Shown here in pieces: positions 36,088-44,798 of a stretch of 64,000 nt of DNA. Every line of letters begins with the position of its first letter. Positions within the stretch are counted from its first letter, which is position 1. The stretch comes from UBA11612 sp965228575. Lineage in GTDB: Bacteria; Pseudomonadota; Alphaproteobacteria; Rhodospirillales; Rhodospirillaceae. The notes beneath the pieces were generated by a model. The model did no database searches. It worked only from the letters and a program-made list of their open reading frames with translations, and was not told where the DNA came from. The translations under genes were made by a program, and so were the position numbers. The stretch spans positions 46,775 through 110,774 of the forward strand of contig CBDDHW010000007.1 in assembly GCA_965228575.1 (NCBI GenBank), read 5' to 3'.

Positions 36088-36918
36088 ATGAACGCGGATG
36101 GATCGCAATCAGGCAATTTAGAAGGCGAGTTTGAGACAACGGCATACCATATTAAGGAGGGGCAGGGCCCGATTCTCGAAATAGAGAAATTGAGCTTGTG
36201 GTACTCAGCTGCGCAGGCGTTGTTTGATATCGACATGTCTATAGAGAAGGGCATGGTTACCGCCCTGATTGGCCCTTCCGGGTGCGGTAAGTCGACCTTG
36301 TTGCGATCCGTTAATCGAATGAATGACCTGGTGGATGGTCTAAAAATCACTGGCAGCATCAAGCTTCATGGTGAAGACATCTATGATCGCACAGCGGACG
36401 TGATCGCCCTGCGGAAGCGCATGGGGATGGTGTTCCAAAAACCGAATCCATTCCCGATGTCAATTTTTGAAAACGTAATTTATCCCCTTAAAGTTGACGG
36501 TGTTCGCGACAAAAATATTTTAGAAGAAACTTGCGAGCGTGCTCTTCAAAGTTCGGCGTTGTGGAATGAGGTTAAGGATCGTCTTGGCGAGAGTGCACTA
36601 GGGCTGTCGGGCGGCCAACAACAGCGGTTGTGTATCGCCCGTGCCATAGCGGCGGATCCTGAGGTGCTGCTTATGGACGAACCGTGCTCAGCGCTGGATC
36701 CTATTGCCACCGCGAAGATTGAAGATCTCATCAATGAAATCGCAGGTCAGTATAGCATCGTCATTGTTACGCATAACATGCAGCAAGCGGCTCGCGTTTC
36801 CGACAATACAGCGTTTATGTACCTTGGCCGGCTGATCGAATACGGCGAAACCGAAACCATTTTTCAAACGCCGATCTCTCCCAAAACACAAGACTATGTC
36901 ACTGGGCGGTTTGGCTAG
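36088..36918 (+). CDS. pstB: Phosphate ABC transporter ATP-binding protein
   Basis: ATPase subunit of the Pst importer, 276 residues. Walker A is GPSGCGKST (about residue 60), the Q-loop region reads MVFQKPNPFPMSI, the ABC signature is LSGGQQQRLCIARA, Walker B is VLLMDEPCSALDP, and the switch histidine is in IVTHNMQQA. The N-terminus carries about 25 extra residues before the ABC domain. It lies 11 bases after pstA and two before phoU. Confidence 0.97.
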   Translation: MNADGSQSGNLEGEFETTAYHIKEGQGPILEIEKLSLWYSAAQALFDIDMSIEKGMVTALIGPSGCGKSTLLRSVNRMNDLVDGLKITGSIKLHGEDIYDRTADVIALRKRMGMVFQKPNPFPMSIFENVIYPLKVDGVRDKNILEETCERALQSSALWNEVKDRLGESALGLSGGQQQRLCIARAIAADPEVLLMDEPCSALDPIATAKIEDLINEIAGQYSIVIVTHNMQQAARVSDNTAFMYLGRLIEYGETETIFQTPISPKTQDYVTGRFG

Positions 36919-36920
36919 AG

Positions 36921-37751
36921 ATGAATATGGCGTTCACGAGCAAACAAACAGGATCTGAGGCGCGCAGTGGGTCGCATGGCCACGGGCCGTTCAGCTCAGA
37001 GTTAAACGACCTTGCCGCACGTCTAGCCACTATGGGAGGGCTTGCTGAGTCACAATTGGCGCGTGCAATCGATGCACTTGAAACCAGGGACATCGAAGCC
37101 GCGGAGTATGTTGTTGGCAATGATGTGGCCATCGACGATGCGGAAACGGATATTAATGCCCGCGCCATGAAAATGTTGACCTTGTATGCGCCGGTCGCAG
37201 GAGATCTCCGTGAAATCGTCGCCGCGTTAAAAATTTCAACGAATATAGAGCGCATCGGCGACTATTCGGTGAATATTGCCAAACGCAGTGTGATTATTAA
37301 CGGCATGCCACAGATTTCGACTGTCGGCGGTGTTATTGAACTTGGTCGTCTTGTGCAGCGATTTGTTCAAAACGCATTTGATGCATATGCAGAAAGAAGT
37401 TTGAGCAAAGCCGATGCGGTCTGGCGCGGCGATAGCGAGATTGACGCTCTTCATTCGAGCGTTTTCCAAGATTTACTGTCCGATATGCTCGTCGACTCAG
37501 ATCAAGTACTGACCTGCACGCACCTCATGTTTGTTATCAAAAATCTAGAGCGTATCGGTGATCACGCAGCCAATATTGCCGAGACCATTCAATTTTTGGT
37601 TGCCGGCGTGGCGCCGACCGAGAGGTTTAGTTCGCCAAGTGCTGATGCGGACATCGATCCTCAAACTGAAAAAGTAAAAGGTACAATTTCTTCCGCCCCA
37701 GGGAAAATCAAAGAAACTCCAACCGAGATAGACGTAGGAGAAAGTCAATGA
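36921..37751 (+). CDS. phoU: Phosphate signalling protein PhoU
   Basis: Negative regulator connecting the Pst transporter with the PhoR-PhoB pathway. The 276-residue protein has two PhoU three-helix repeats (about 25-120 and 130-220), including the acidic metal-binding patterns RDIEAAEYVVGND and ERIGDYSVNIAKR, repeated later as ERIGDHAANIAE. A C-terminal tail of about 45 charged residues goes beyond the usual end and looks disordered. Its stop overlaps the phoB start by four bases. Confidence 0.94.
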   Translation: MNMAFTSKQTGSEARSGSHGHGPFSSELNDLAARLATMGGLAESQLARAIDALETRDIEAAEYVVGNDVAIDDAETDINARAMKMLTLYAPVAGDLREIVAALKISTNIERIGDYSVNIAKRSVIINGMPQISTVGGVIELGRLVQRFVQNAFDAYAERSLSKADAVWRGDSEIDALHSSVFQDLLSDMLVDSDQVLTCTHLMFVIKNLERIGDHAANIAETIQFLVAGVAPTERFSSPSADADIDPQTEKVKGTISSAPGKIKETPTEIDVGESQ

Positions 37752-38449
37752 AACCGACGGTCATGATTGTTGAAGATGAAGCGTCGCTTGTGACGATGCT
37801 GAGATACAATCTTGAGAAAGAAGGATATGACGTTACGGAAGCCAACGACGGGGAGGAAGCGATAACCGTAGCTGATGAGTCAAAACCGGATGCTGTTATA
37901 CTCGATTGGATGCTGCCTCGAATGTCAGGCATCGAAGTATGCAGACAACTGCGACGCAAGACCGAGACACGCAATGTTCCAATTATCATCTTAACGGCGC
38001 GAAGCGAGGAGACAGACAAGGTGCGTGGTCTGAATGTCGGTGCCGATGACTACATGACAAAACCGTTCTCGATGCCGGAGTTGGTCGCTCGGGTAAGGGC
38101 TCTTCTTCGGCGTTCGAAACCGTCGCAAGCTAAGGGAGAGTTAGAGTTTGATGACATCGTGCTCGATATGAATGCTCACCGGGTGACGCGGTCTGGTAAG
38201 TACGTTCATCTTGGACCGACTGAGTTTCGGCTCCTTCAGTTCCTGATGGAACGATCGGGAACGGTGTTCTCGCGTGAAGAATTACTCAATGGTGTTTGGG
38301 GTCCTGATATTTACGTAGAACCCAGAACCGTTGATGTCCATATTCGGCGTCTTAGAAAAGCCTTGAACTCTAGTGGTGCTACAGACGTTATCCGTACGGT
38401 GCGCGCCGCCGGATACGCGCTGGATAAGAGCGGTGAGCTCGTCAGCTAA
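37748..38449 (+). CDS. phoB: Phosphate regulon response regulator PhoB
   Basis: OmpR-class regulator of 233 residues that activates the pst genes under phosphate starvation. The receiver domain has acidic residues E9 D10, the phosphorylated Asp53 (ILDWMLPR) and lysine in YMTKPFS; a winged-helix DNA-binding domain follows from about residue 135 (LGPTEFRLLQFLMERSG). It is translationally coupled to phoU by an ATGA overlap. The kinase gene phoR is not in this window. Confidence 0.95.
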   Translation: MKPTVMIVEDEASLVTMLRYNLEKEGYDVTEANDGEEAITVADESKPDAVILDWMLPRMSGIEVCRQLRRKTETRNVPIIILTARSEETDKVRGLNVGADDYMTKPFSMPELVARVRALLRRSKPSQAKGELEFDDIVLDMNAHRVTRSGKYVHLGPTEFRLLQFLMERSGTVFSREELLNGVWGPDIYVEPRTVDVHIRRLRKALNSSGATDVIRTVRAAGYALDKSGELVS

Positions 38450-38452
38450 ATT

Positions 38453-38971
38453 TCACTCGCTGTCGTAACTGAGGAGTGTTTCCACCGGAATATCGAGATT
38501 GTCCCGACCGTTGAGAAAGGTTAACTCGATTAAGCATACTGCGCTAACAACCTCGGCCCCGGAGCTCTGTAACAATTTAGTTGCAGCGTCCAAGGTGCCG
38601 CCGGTCGCGAGCAAATCGTCGACAATGACGACGCGCTGGCCCGGTTTTACGGCATCTTCCTGAATTTCCACAGTATCGGTTCCGTACTCCAACCCATAGG
38701 TGTGCGACTTAACCTTTCCAGGTAATTTCCCAGACTTGCGTACCATGACCGTTCCGCAGTTTAAGCTGATTGAAAGCGGTGCGGCGACGAGGAACCCGCG
38801 CGCATCAATCGCAGCGAGAATATCCGGCTCCATGGGTTTTATCAGCTGAGTCATTTGTTTGATCGTCGATTGCCATGCGTCCGCATGGCCGATCAAGGTG
38901 GAGATATCGAAGAAATTTATCCCTGGTTTGGGAAAATCAGGAATCTGGCGAATGTGTTGTTTTAAATCCAT
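38453..38971 (-). CDS. apt: Adenine phosphoribosyltransferase
   Basis: Salvages adenine to AMP with PRPP. The 172-residue protein has the typical opening IRQIPDFPKPGINFFDIS.L, ARGF, and the PRPP-binding motif RVVIVDDLLATGGT. Length is standard. It is convergent with phoB (three bases between stops), with no visible terminator. Confidence 0.96.
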   Translation of the reverse strand: MDLKQHIRQIPDFPKPGINFFDISTLIGHADAWQSTIKQMTQLIKPMEPDILAAIDARGFLVAAPLSISLNCGTVMVRKSGKLPGKVKSHTYGLEYGTDTVEIQEDAVKPGQRVVIVDDLLATGGTLDAATKLLQSSGAEVVSAVCLIELTFLNGRDNLDIPVETLLSYDSE

Positions 38972-39335
38972 GGAACGTCATCTTTCGAGGTGGAGAGGGC
39001 AAATACCTTATACGGTCTTGCCATACTCTGCGCCGCAGCGCTGGTAATAAACTATTAGAAATAACTTTTGGCTTTAGTGCGACTTTCCTGGCCATCGCGC
39101 GTTTTAGATAGATTGGAACCCCGTGAAGTCTGCAAGGGTGAGACAAAGTGCGGTGCCAAGGTAGGGAAAGCATGGAATTCCTAATTGTTCGACCTCGTGA
39201 TTCGTGTATCATGCGAGAATCACCCCCAGTTAATACAACCAAGGGGCGATTTGCAGTTGATGTTTAATAAGCTTTGTCCGGTGGGTGCCGTATATCTCAG
39301 ACTGACGTGCGGCAATAGTTAAAGGGGGGGCGTTG
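38972..39335. other. Intergenic region between divergent apt and DUF2336 genes
   Basis: A 364-base gap that must carry both promoters. I see no small gene, strong hairpin or convincing -35/-10 pair. The rightward end has AAAGGGGGG, the ribosome site of the DUF2336 gene. Confidence 0.5.
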
Positions 39336-40466
39336 GTGTCGCGAATAACCATCGAAGATGTAAATCGATTGGCGCAAGATTCGTCTCCAGCAGCACGCGT
39401 TGCGACGGCGTCAAAGCTCGCCCAGGAATTTAGTGCCGATAACTTTGGGCCCGAGGAACTTCAGCTCGCCGAGCAGATTTTCAGAGTCATGATGCGGGAT
39501 GCGGAAGTTCGTGTTCGCGAAGCCCTCGCCGTTAATCTTAAACATAATCCACTTCTACCCCATGATGTTGCGGTATGTTTGGCCAAGGATGTCGAGTCTG
39601 TTGCGCTGCCCGTATTGAGTGCATCCGATGTTCTGACGACAGAAGATTTGGTCGAAATTGTTCGCAACCAAGGAACGCCTGCGCGGCTTGATGCGGTCGC
39701 CGGACGAAAACGCGTTCCCCAGGAGATATCCAGCGCCATTGTAGATGTCGGTCCGGAAGGTGTCGTTGCAAAATTATTATCCAACTCGGGCGCGGAGTTA
39801 ACGGAGCCGACATTGCATCGGGTCGTTGATAAATTTGGAGATCACGAAGGAATTCAAACCCCGCTAATACACCGTGCGGCGTTGCCGGTGACGATTTGCG
39901 AACGCTTGGTGTCGCGCGTTGCAGATCATCTGCAGGCTCATATTTTGACGCACCATGAAATTTCCGCCGACGTTGCCGTAGATATTGTCCTTCAAAGCCG
40001 TGAGCGGGCAACTGTGGGACTTGCGATGGGCGTCGCTGATGAAGGATTGGCCGCGCTCGTTGCGCAACTCAGGGACAATGGGCGCCTGAGCCATTCTCTA
40101 ATACTTCGTACAATTTGTATGGGGAATGTCAGGTTTTTTGAGCACGCGTTGTCCGCGCTTTCCGGCATTCCTCTTGGAAACGTGCGCACGCTTATCCACG
40201 ATCCCGGCGAGCGTGGTTTTCAGACGATTTGGTCGAAGGCAAAATTACCGGACTCGCATTATCCCGCAGCGCGCGCGGCACGTGACGCTGTTGCTGAGAC
40301 GGAGCTTGACGGCAAGGCCCTGGATCCAGAGCGGTATTCGCGACGCATTATTGAGCGTGTGCTGACGCAGTGTGAAGTCCGCGGCGTAGAGTTTGAAGAC
40401 GAAGATCTCGAATACTTACTAGCTAAAGTGAATTATCTCACCGATATGGCTGCCTCGGCGAACTAA
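39336..40466 (+). CDS. DUF2336 family protein
   Basis: A 376-residue cytoplasmic protein of the DUF2336 family, common in Alphaproteobacteria and of unknown function. It is all-helical and HEAT-like: the first 200 residues contain short repeats such as VRVREALAVNLKHNPLLPHDVAVCLAKD. The start is GTG at 39336 with AAAGGGGGG upstream; a TTG one codon earlier is possible. It is convergent with gloA. Confidence 0.88.
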   Translation: MSRITIEDVNRLAQDSSPAARVATASKLAQEFSADNFGPEELQLAEQIFRVMMRDAEVRVREALAVNLKHNPLLPHDVAVCLAKDVESVALPVLSASDVLTTEDLVEIVRNQGTPARLDAVAGRKRVPQEISSAIVDVGPEGVVAKLLSNSGAELTEPTLHRVVDKFGDHEGIQTPLIHRAALPVTICERLVSRVADHLQAHILTHHEISADVAVDIVLQSRERATVGLAMGVADEGLAALVAQLRDNGRLSHSLILRTICMGNVRFFEHALSALSGIPLGNVRTLIHDPGERGFQTIWSKAKLPDSHYPAARAARDAVAETELDGKALDPERYSRRIIERVLTQCEVRGVEFEDEDLEYLLAKVNYLTDMAASAN

Positions 40467-40471
40467 AGGGG

Positions 40472-40897
40472 TTACCACTCGCCAGTATTCTGCATTGATG
40501 CCCAAGGCTCTTGAGGTGGCAATGCATCACCGGATTGCAACAGCTCAATTGAAATATTGTCAGGCGAACGCACAAAAGCCATGCGACCATCTCTGGGTGG
40601 GCGGTTGATAACGACCCCTGCTTGTTTGAGCCGAGTACACGTGTCGTAAATGTTGTCCACGCGGTAGGCAAGATGACCAAAATTGCGCCCGCCTGAATAG
40701 GATTCCGGATCCCAGTTGTAGGTCAACTCAACCTGCGCCTCTTCGTCTCCAGGAGCTGCAAGAAAAACGAGCGTGAAACGGCCTTTTTCGCTCTCGGTGC
40801 GCCGAATCTCTTTGAGGCCAAGCTTATTGCAGTAAAAATCTAGTGACTGTTCCAAATTTGAGACCCGAACCATGGTATGGAGGTATTTCATTTTCAT
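40472..40897 (-). CDS. gloA: Lactoylglutathione lyase (glyoxalase I)
   Basis: Detoxifies methylglyoxal as its glutathione hemithioacetal. The 141-residue protein carries all four metal ligands of the bacterial enzyme: His7, Glu57 (QVELTYNW), His75 (GHLAYRV) and Glu118 (ISIELLQ). The YLHTMVRV start and SYSGGRNFGHLAYRVD are typical. The short form without plant/animal insertions points to a nickel-type enzyme. Confidence 0.95.
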   Translation of the reverse strand: MKMKYLHTMVRVSNLEQSLDFYCNKLGLKEIRRTESEKGRFTLVFLAAPGDEEAQVELTYNWDPESYSGGRNFGHLAYRVDNIYDTCTRLKQAGVVINRPPRDGRMAFVRSPDNISIELLQSGDALPPQEPWASMQNTGEW

Positions 40898-40954
40898 TTC
40901 TCTCTGATTCTTCGTTGGTCCGCGACGTGCGTCCAGCTGAGTTTGGTTTCTGAG

Positions 40955-41854
40955 TTATCTTGGACTGTAAGAGTTTTTCCAAGTCTTCAAAAATTCCTCA
41001 AGTTCGGAATCCGGCTTTTTGGGCAGCACCAATTTTAACGTGACATACTGATCCCCGGCGGGCTTACCTTTTGATGCCGCGACGCCCTTTCCCTTCAGAC
41101 GAAGCCGTGACCCGCTATTTGACCCCTTGGGAATGCTTACCGTTAGTTTTCCATGAACTGTGGGAACCTCGAGCTTGGCGCCGAGAACGGCCTCCTGAAG
41201 CGATACTGGCAGGTCGATGTGAATGTCTTGTCCATCGCGGCGAAATCTAGGGTGTGGCTTTATCTTCACTTCTATCAAAGCGTCGCCCGGCCGCCCTGCA
41301 GCACCCCCGCCGCCTTGACCCTTGAGTCGGATGGTCTGGCCATCCGAAATGCCCGCAGGGATATTGACGTCTAAAGATCGCCCATGGGGTAGCGTTAACC
41401 GCTTTTTGGCGCCGATCATGGCGTCGATGAAATCAACGTCTAGACTAAAGCGTGTGTCATTGGTTTGCGCCGCGCCTCCTCCAAATGGCGATGCGCCCGA
41501 CCGTCCGCCGCGGAACATTCCTCCAAAAAGATCGCTCAAATCTTCAAATGCAAATCCACTGTGAGCCCCGGCTCCAGCGAACCCATGACTGCTGCGTGTT
41601 TGTTGACCAAAAGGGTTTTGACGGATTTCCGCTCCTGAGGCGTCAATTTCGCCCCGATCGAATCGCTTCCGCTTTTCTGTGTCGCCAATGATGTCGTAGG
41701 CCGCGTTTAAATCCTTAAACCGGTCCTCTGCTTTCTTGTCGCCGGGGTAAAGGTCTGGGTGCGAGGATTTGGCCAAGCGGCGAAAAGCCTTTTGGATCTC
41801 GTCATTGCTGGCGTTTTTCTTTACGCCTAGGACATCGTAGGGATTCCGGGCCAT
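40955..41854 (-). CDS. DnaJ-class chaperone (CbpA-like)
   Basis: A 299-residue J-domain co-chaperone. The J domain occupies residues 4-70 with HPD at 32-34, followed by a Gly/Phe-rich linker and the C-terminal peptide-binding domains I and II (VNIPAGISDGQTIRLKGQG). The central zinc finger of DnaJ is absent, as in CbpA. It stimulates DnaK ATPase; the partner DnaK gene is not here. Confidence 0.93.
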   Translation of the reverse strand: MARNPYDVLGVKKNASNDEIQKAFRRLAKSSHPDLYPGDKKAEDRFKDLNAAYDIIGDTEKRKRFDRGEIDASGAEIRQNPFGQQTRSSHGFAGAGAHSGFAFEDLSDLFGGMFRGGRSGASPFGGGAAQTNDTRFSLDVDFIDAMIGAKKRLTLPHGRSLDVNIPAGISDGQTIRLKGQGGGGAAGRPGDALIEVKIKPHPRFRRDGQDIHIDLPVSLQEAVLGAKLEVPTVHGKLTVSIPKGSNSGSRLRLKGKGVAASKGKPAGDQYVTLKLVLPKKPDSELEEFLKTWKNSYSPR

Positions 41855-42069
41855 ATCGGTCTAACTGCATTAGTAGTACTGGCCTATTAGGTGCGGTCGT
41901 TCGAGAGGTTTGTAAAGGCGCTTTTACTCAAAAGGCAGGCGTCTTAAGGTTTGAATATTGAGAAGGGCCCAGACGTGTTTCTACCAATCGTGTTGGTATG
42001 GACTGCGTGCCTTTAGCCGAGTGCCCCAATTTTTGGACATCTGGGGCGGATTGATCTTCAGGAGGTGTC

Positions 42070-42468
42070 ATGATTGCCAAAGCGGCCGGGAAAATTCTTA
42101 TCGCAGCTCTCTTTTTTTTCGCACCCATCGCTACCCATGCACAGGACGGCGAAATTAAACGAATGATAATGCAAAGGATCGACGTCCCTAACACCCATTA
42201 CGAGTGTATATCGGGAATGGCGGAATTACCGCCGGGTATGTCGATTGGGCGACACACTCACAGCGGGGTAGAGGTTGGATATATTACAGAGGGAAGCCTT
42301 GAGCTCGTTATTGAGGGTGATGAGCCCATGCAGCTTGTGGCAGGTGATTCGTACTCGATTCCTGCAGGGAAAATTCATGATGCGCGCAGTATCGGTGTAA
42401 CGACGGCTGTGGCTATGGCGACTTGGGTTGTTGAAAAGGGCAAGCCGCTTTCCCAACCAGCGCAGTGA
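42070..42468 (+). CDS. Secreted cupin-domain protein
   Basis: A 132-residue protein with a signal peptide (cleavage near ATHAQD, residue 25) and a single cupin barrel. The first cupin motif is present as GRHTHSGVEVGYITEGSLEL and the second as PAGKIHDARS, so two to three metal-binding histidines and a glutamate remain. AGGAGGTG precedes the ATG. The substrate is unknown; similar small periplasmic cupins are common in Proteobacteria. Confidence 0.87.
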   Translation: MIAKAAGKILIAALFFFAPIATHAQDGEIKRMIMQRIDVPNTHYECISGMAELPPGMSIGRHTHSGVEVGYITEGSLELVIEGDEPMQLVAGDSYSIPAGKIHDARSIGVTTAVAMATWVVEKGKPLSQPAQ

Positions 42469-42921
42469 TCTGAGGTTGCTGCTGGTTCTATTCCAGTGCT
42501 TTCGGAAGGACAGTGCAGAGTGGCTGATACCCTGCCGGCTCCACCCTTATTTCTGGGTAAGCGATTCGCCAGGCAACCGTTTGTCTGCTATATTCTTGAA
42601 AAGTTGGCGGCTCGATCAGATATCTATTTCACCTGCATTTATTACAGGTGTGGTGAGTCGGTAGGGAGCGGGTTTTGAGGGTATAAAACACGAACATAAG
42701 TGGAGCTAATCATTGCATTTTTGGCGAAACTTGGAATATTTTTCAAGATCATGCCATAAAATAGCAAAGATTATGCATTGAAGTGACCGTATATTCTCGG
42801 TCCCTGGGAGCTAGGCCGCAATGCGGTCGTTATTTTCTGCAGATTTTGGCGCCGATGCGCCTAATTATGTTGTTCATTAGAATGGGCGATGTATGGCGTT
42901 TTAATATTGAGGAGACGCGAA
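42469..42921. other. Intergenic region upstream of the PSD-family lipoprotein gene
   Basis: A 453-base gap, notably A+T-rich from about 42680 to 42790. It holds a small inverted repeat CACCTG / CAGGTG (42630-42650, nine-base loop) and a ribosome site GAGGAGA before GTG 42922. No gene is credible here. It could hold an extended promoter or leader for the three-gene locus downstream. Confidence 0.5.
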
Positions 42922-44676
42922 GTGGAAGTGAAGAGAGAAGACGTATTGTCCTGCGTTAGAGGCGGGGTATCTAGCAAGCTTCGTGTTGGAGCGCTTGGAG
43001 TGGTAGCGGCGCTTGGCTTGGCGAGCTGTTCTGGGCCTGCGCCGATGAACGAGACGGCTGCGCTGAACGCTGAGATTGTGGCTACTGAGCCTGATGTTGG
43101 CGGCACGCCGATGCGCATGCGGCTGATCAGCTCTGATCAATACCTCAACACATTGGCGCATACGTTTGGCCCGAGCATTGATTTGGGGACGAAGTTTCCC
43201 CCGCTTCAGCGGACCAGTGGTTTGCTGGCGAACGGAGCGGCGACGGCTGGTGTGACAGCCGCTCAGCTTGAGCAGTACCAGCGCACGGCGTCGTCGGTTT
43301 CTGGCCAGGTTGTTGATGCGGAGCACCGTAATTTTCTGATTCCCTGCCAGCCTGCGGCGTTGGATGCGTCTGACAAGGCCTGCGCGGCGGCGTTTTTAGG
43401 CGAGGTAGGCCGTTTACTGTACCGCCGTCCTTTGAGCGATGTGGAGGTGGACGATGCGGCGACGAAAGCCAGTGATGCGGCGGACCGCCTTGAAGACTTT
43501 TACACCGGCCTTGCGATTGCGCTTGAGGGGATGCTGATCAGCCCTGAGATGCTGTTTATTGTTGAATCGTCTGAGCCTGATCCGAACCGTCCTGGTGTTG
43601 AGCGCCTGGATGCGTATTCGCTGGCCTCGCGGTTGAGCTTTTTCTTGTGGAATGCCGGCCCGGATGCAGCGTTGCTGGATGCGGCCGAGGGCGGCGAGAT
43701 CCATACGGCCAATGGCCGTGCGCGGGTTGTGAACATGATGCTTGAGAGCCCGCGGCTTGAAGACGGGATGCGCGCCTTCTTTGATGACATGTTTGCCCAT
43801 GACGACTTTGACACGCTGGCCAAAGATCCGTTGGTGTACCCGTCCTTTACGGGTGTGACGGTGGCGGATGCACGTGAGCAAACCCTGCGGACGGTTGTTG
43901 ATCACCTTTTGACCAAAGATGCGGACTATCGCGATCTTTACACGACCCGTTCGACGTTTATCTCCCCGTCGCTGGCGGCCCTTTACCAGTTGCCGGCGAC
44001 CCCGGGATGGAGCCCGTACGAGTTTCCGGAAGGAAGCCCGCGGGAAGGATTGCTGACCCAGATCAGCTTCCTGGCGGTTCACTCTCACCCGGGCCGGAGT
44101 TCGCCGACCTTGCGTGGGAAGGCGCTGCGTGAGTTGCTGCTGTGTCAGCCTGTTCCTGGCGCGCCGCCGGATGTGGACTTTTCTCTGGTCAACAACCCCG
44201 ATGCGAACTACCCGACGCAGCGTGACCGTGTGAATGCGCACCTTGAGAACCCTGTGTGTGCGGGCTGTCACAAGATCACCGATCCGATGGGTCTTGCGCT
44301 TGAGGCGTTTGATGGTGCGGGGCGGTTCCGTGAGACGGAGAACGGCAACCCGATTGACACGAGCGGGACCCTTGATGGGGTTGAGTACAACAACGTTGTG
44401 GGCTTGTCCCGTGCGTTGCGTGATCACCCGGCGTTACCGTCATGTCTTGTTGAGCGGATTTACAGCTATGGCACGGGCGGCGCGTCGACACGCAATGATC
44501 GTCCGTTGTTGCAGCACTTCACGACGCAGTTTGAGGCGCAAGGGTACAAGCTTCGGGACTTGTTGCGCACGATTACCTTGAGCAATGCGTTTTCGACGGT
44601 TGATGTTCCTGAGGACCTGATGGCAGCACTCGCCCATGGGCAACTGTCACAAATCACCTCAGACCACACAAATTAG
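42922..44676 (+). CDS. PSD-family (DUF1592/DUF1588-type) lipoprotein with CxxCH motif
   Basis: A 584-residue exported lipoprotein (lipobox LASC near residue 36). It matches the domain set first described in Planctomycetes: a DUF1595-like part (FLGEVGRLLYRRPLSDVEVD), DUF1592 (SLASRLSFFLWNAGPDAALLDAA), DUF1588 with a haem-c type site CAGCHKITDPMGLALEAFDGAG, and a DUF1585-like end (LPSCLVERIYSYGTG). Such proteins are thought to be extracytoplasmic redox or polymer-degrading components, but biochemistry is lacking. The GTG start at 42922 has GAGGAGA eight bases upstream and gives a proper signal. By eye the G+C is higher and codons more GCG/GAT-biased than in the two genes that follow. Confidence 0.87.
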   Translation: MEVKREDVLSCVRGGVSSKLRVGALGVVAALGLASCSGPAPMNETAALNAEIVATEPDVGGTPMRMRLISSDQYLNTLAHTFGPSIDLGTKFPPLQRTSGLLANGAATAGVTAAQLEQYQRTASSVSGQVVDAEHRNFLIPCQPAALDASDKACAAAFLGEVGRLLYRRPLSDVEVDDAATKASDAADRLEDFYTGLAIALEGMLISPEMLFIVESSEPDPNRPGVERLDAYSLASRLSFFLWNAGPDAALLDAAEGGEIHTANGRARVVNMMLESPRLEDGMRAFFDDMFAHDDFDTLAKDPLVYPSFTGVTVADAREQTLRTVVDHLLTKDADYRDLYTTRSTFISPSLAALYQLPATPGWSPYEFPEGSPREGLLTQISFLAVHSHPGRSSPTLRGKALRELLLCQPVPGAPPDVDFSLVNNPDANYPTQRDRVNAHLENPVCAGCHKITDPMGLALEAFDGAGRFRETENGNPIDTSGTLDGVEYNNVVGLSRALRDHPALPSCLVERIYSYGTGGASTRNDRPLLQHFTTQFEAQGYKLRDLLRTITLSNAFSTVDVPEDLMAALAHGQLSQITSDHTN

Positions 44677-44798
44677 GGGGAGGCGTTTTTATAGTCTAAG
44701 TGGTCTAAGGAGTTAGTTACCCTCAAGTGAGTCTAATGAAGTCCTGACCTAGTCGAGAGAAATTTCGAACGGTCGGTTTATTTGGAGAGGAATAAAGC

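Noticed and set aside
42630..42650. Inverted repeat CACCTG/CAGGTG as terminator of the cupin gene
   Set aside because: Six-base arms without a T run and 160 bases after the stop codon; too weak to call.
43414..44427. Open frame of 337 codons on the minus strand, antisense to the PSD-family gene
   Set aside because: Its translation is Arg/His/Gln-rich with no family pattern, and the plus-strand frame has a lipobox, CxxCH and DUF1592/DUF1588 motifs. The open antisense frame follows from the biased codon use.
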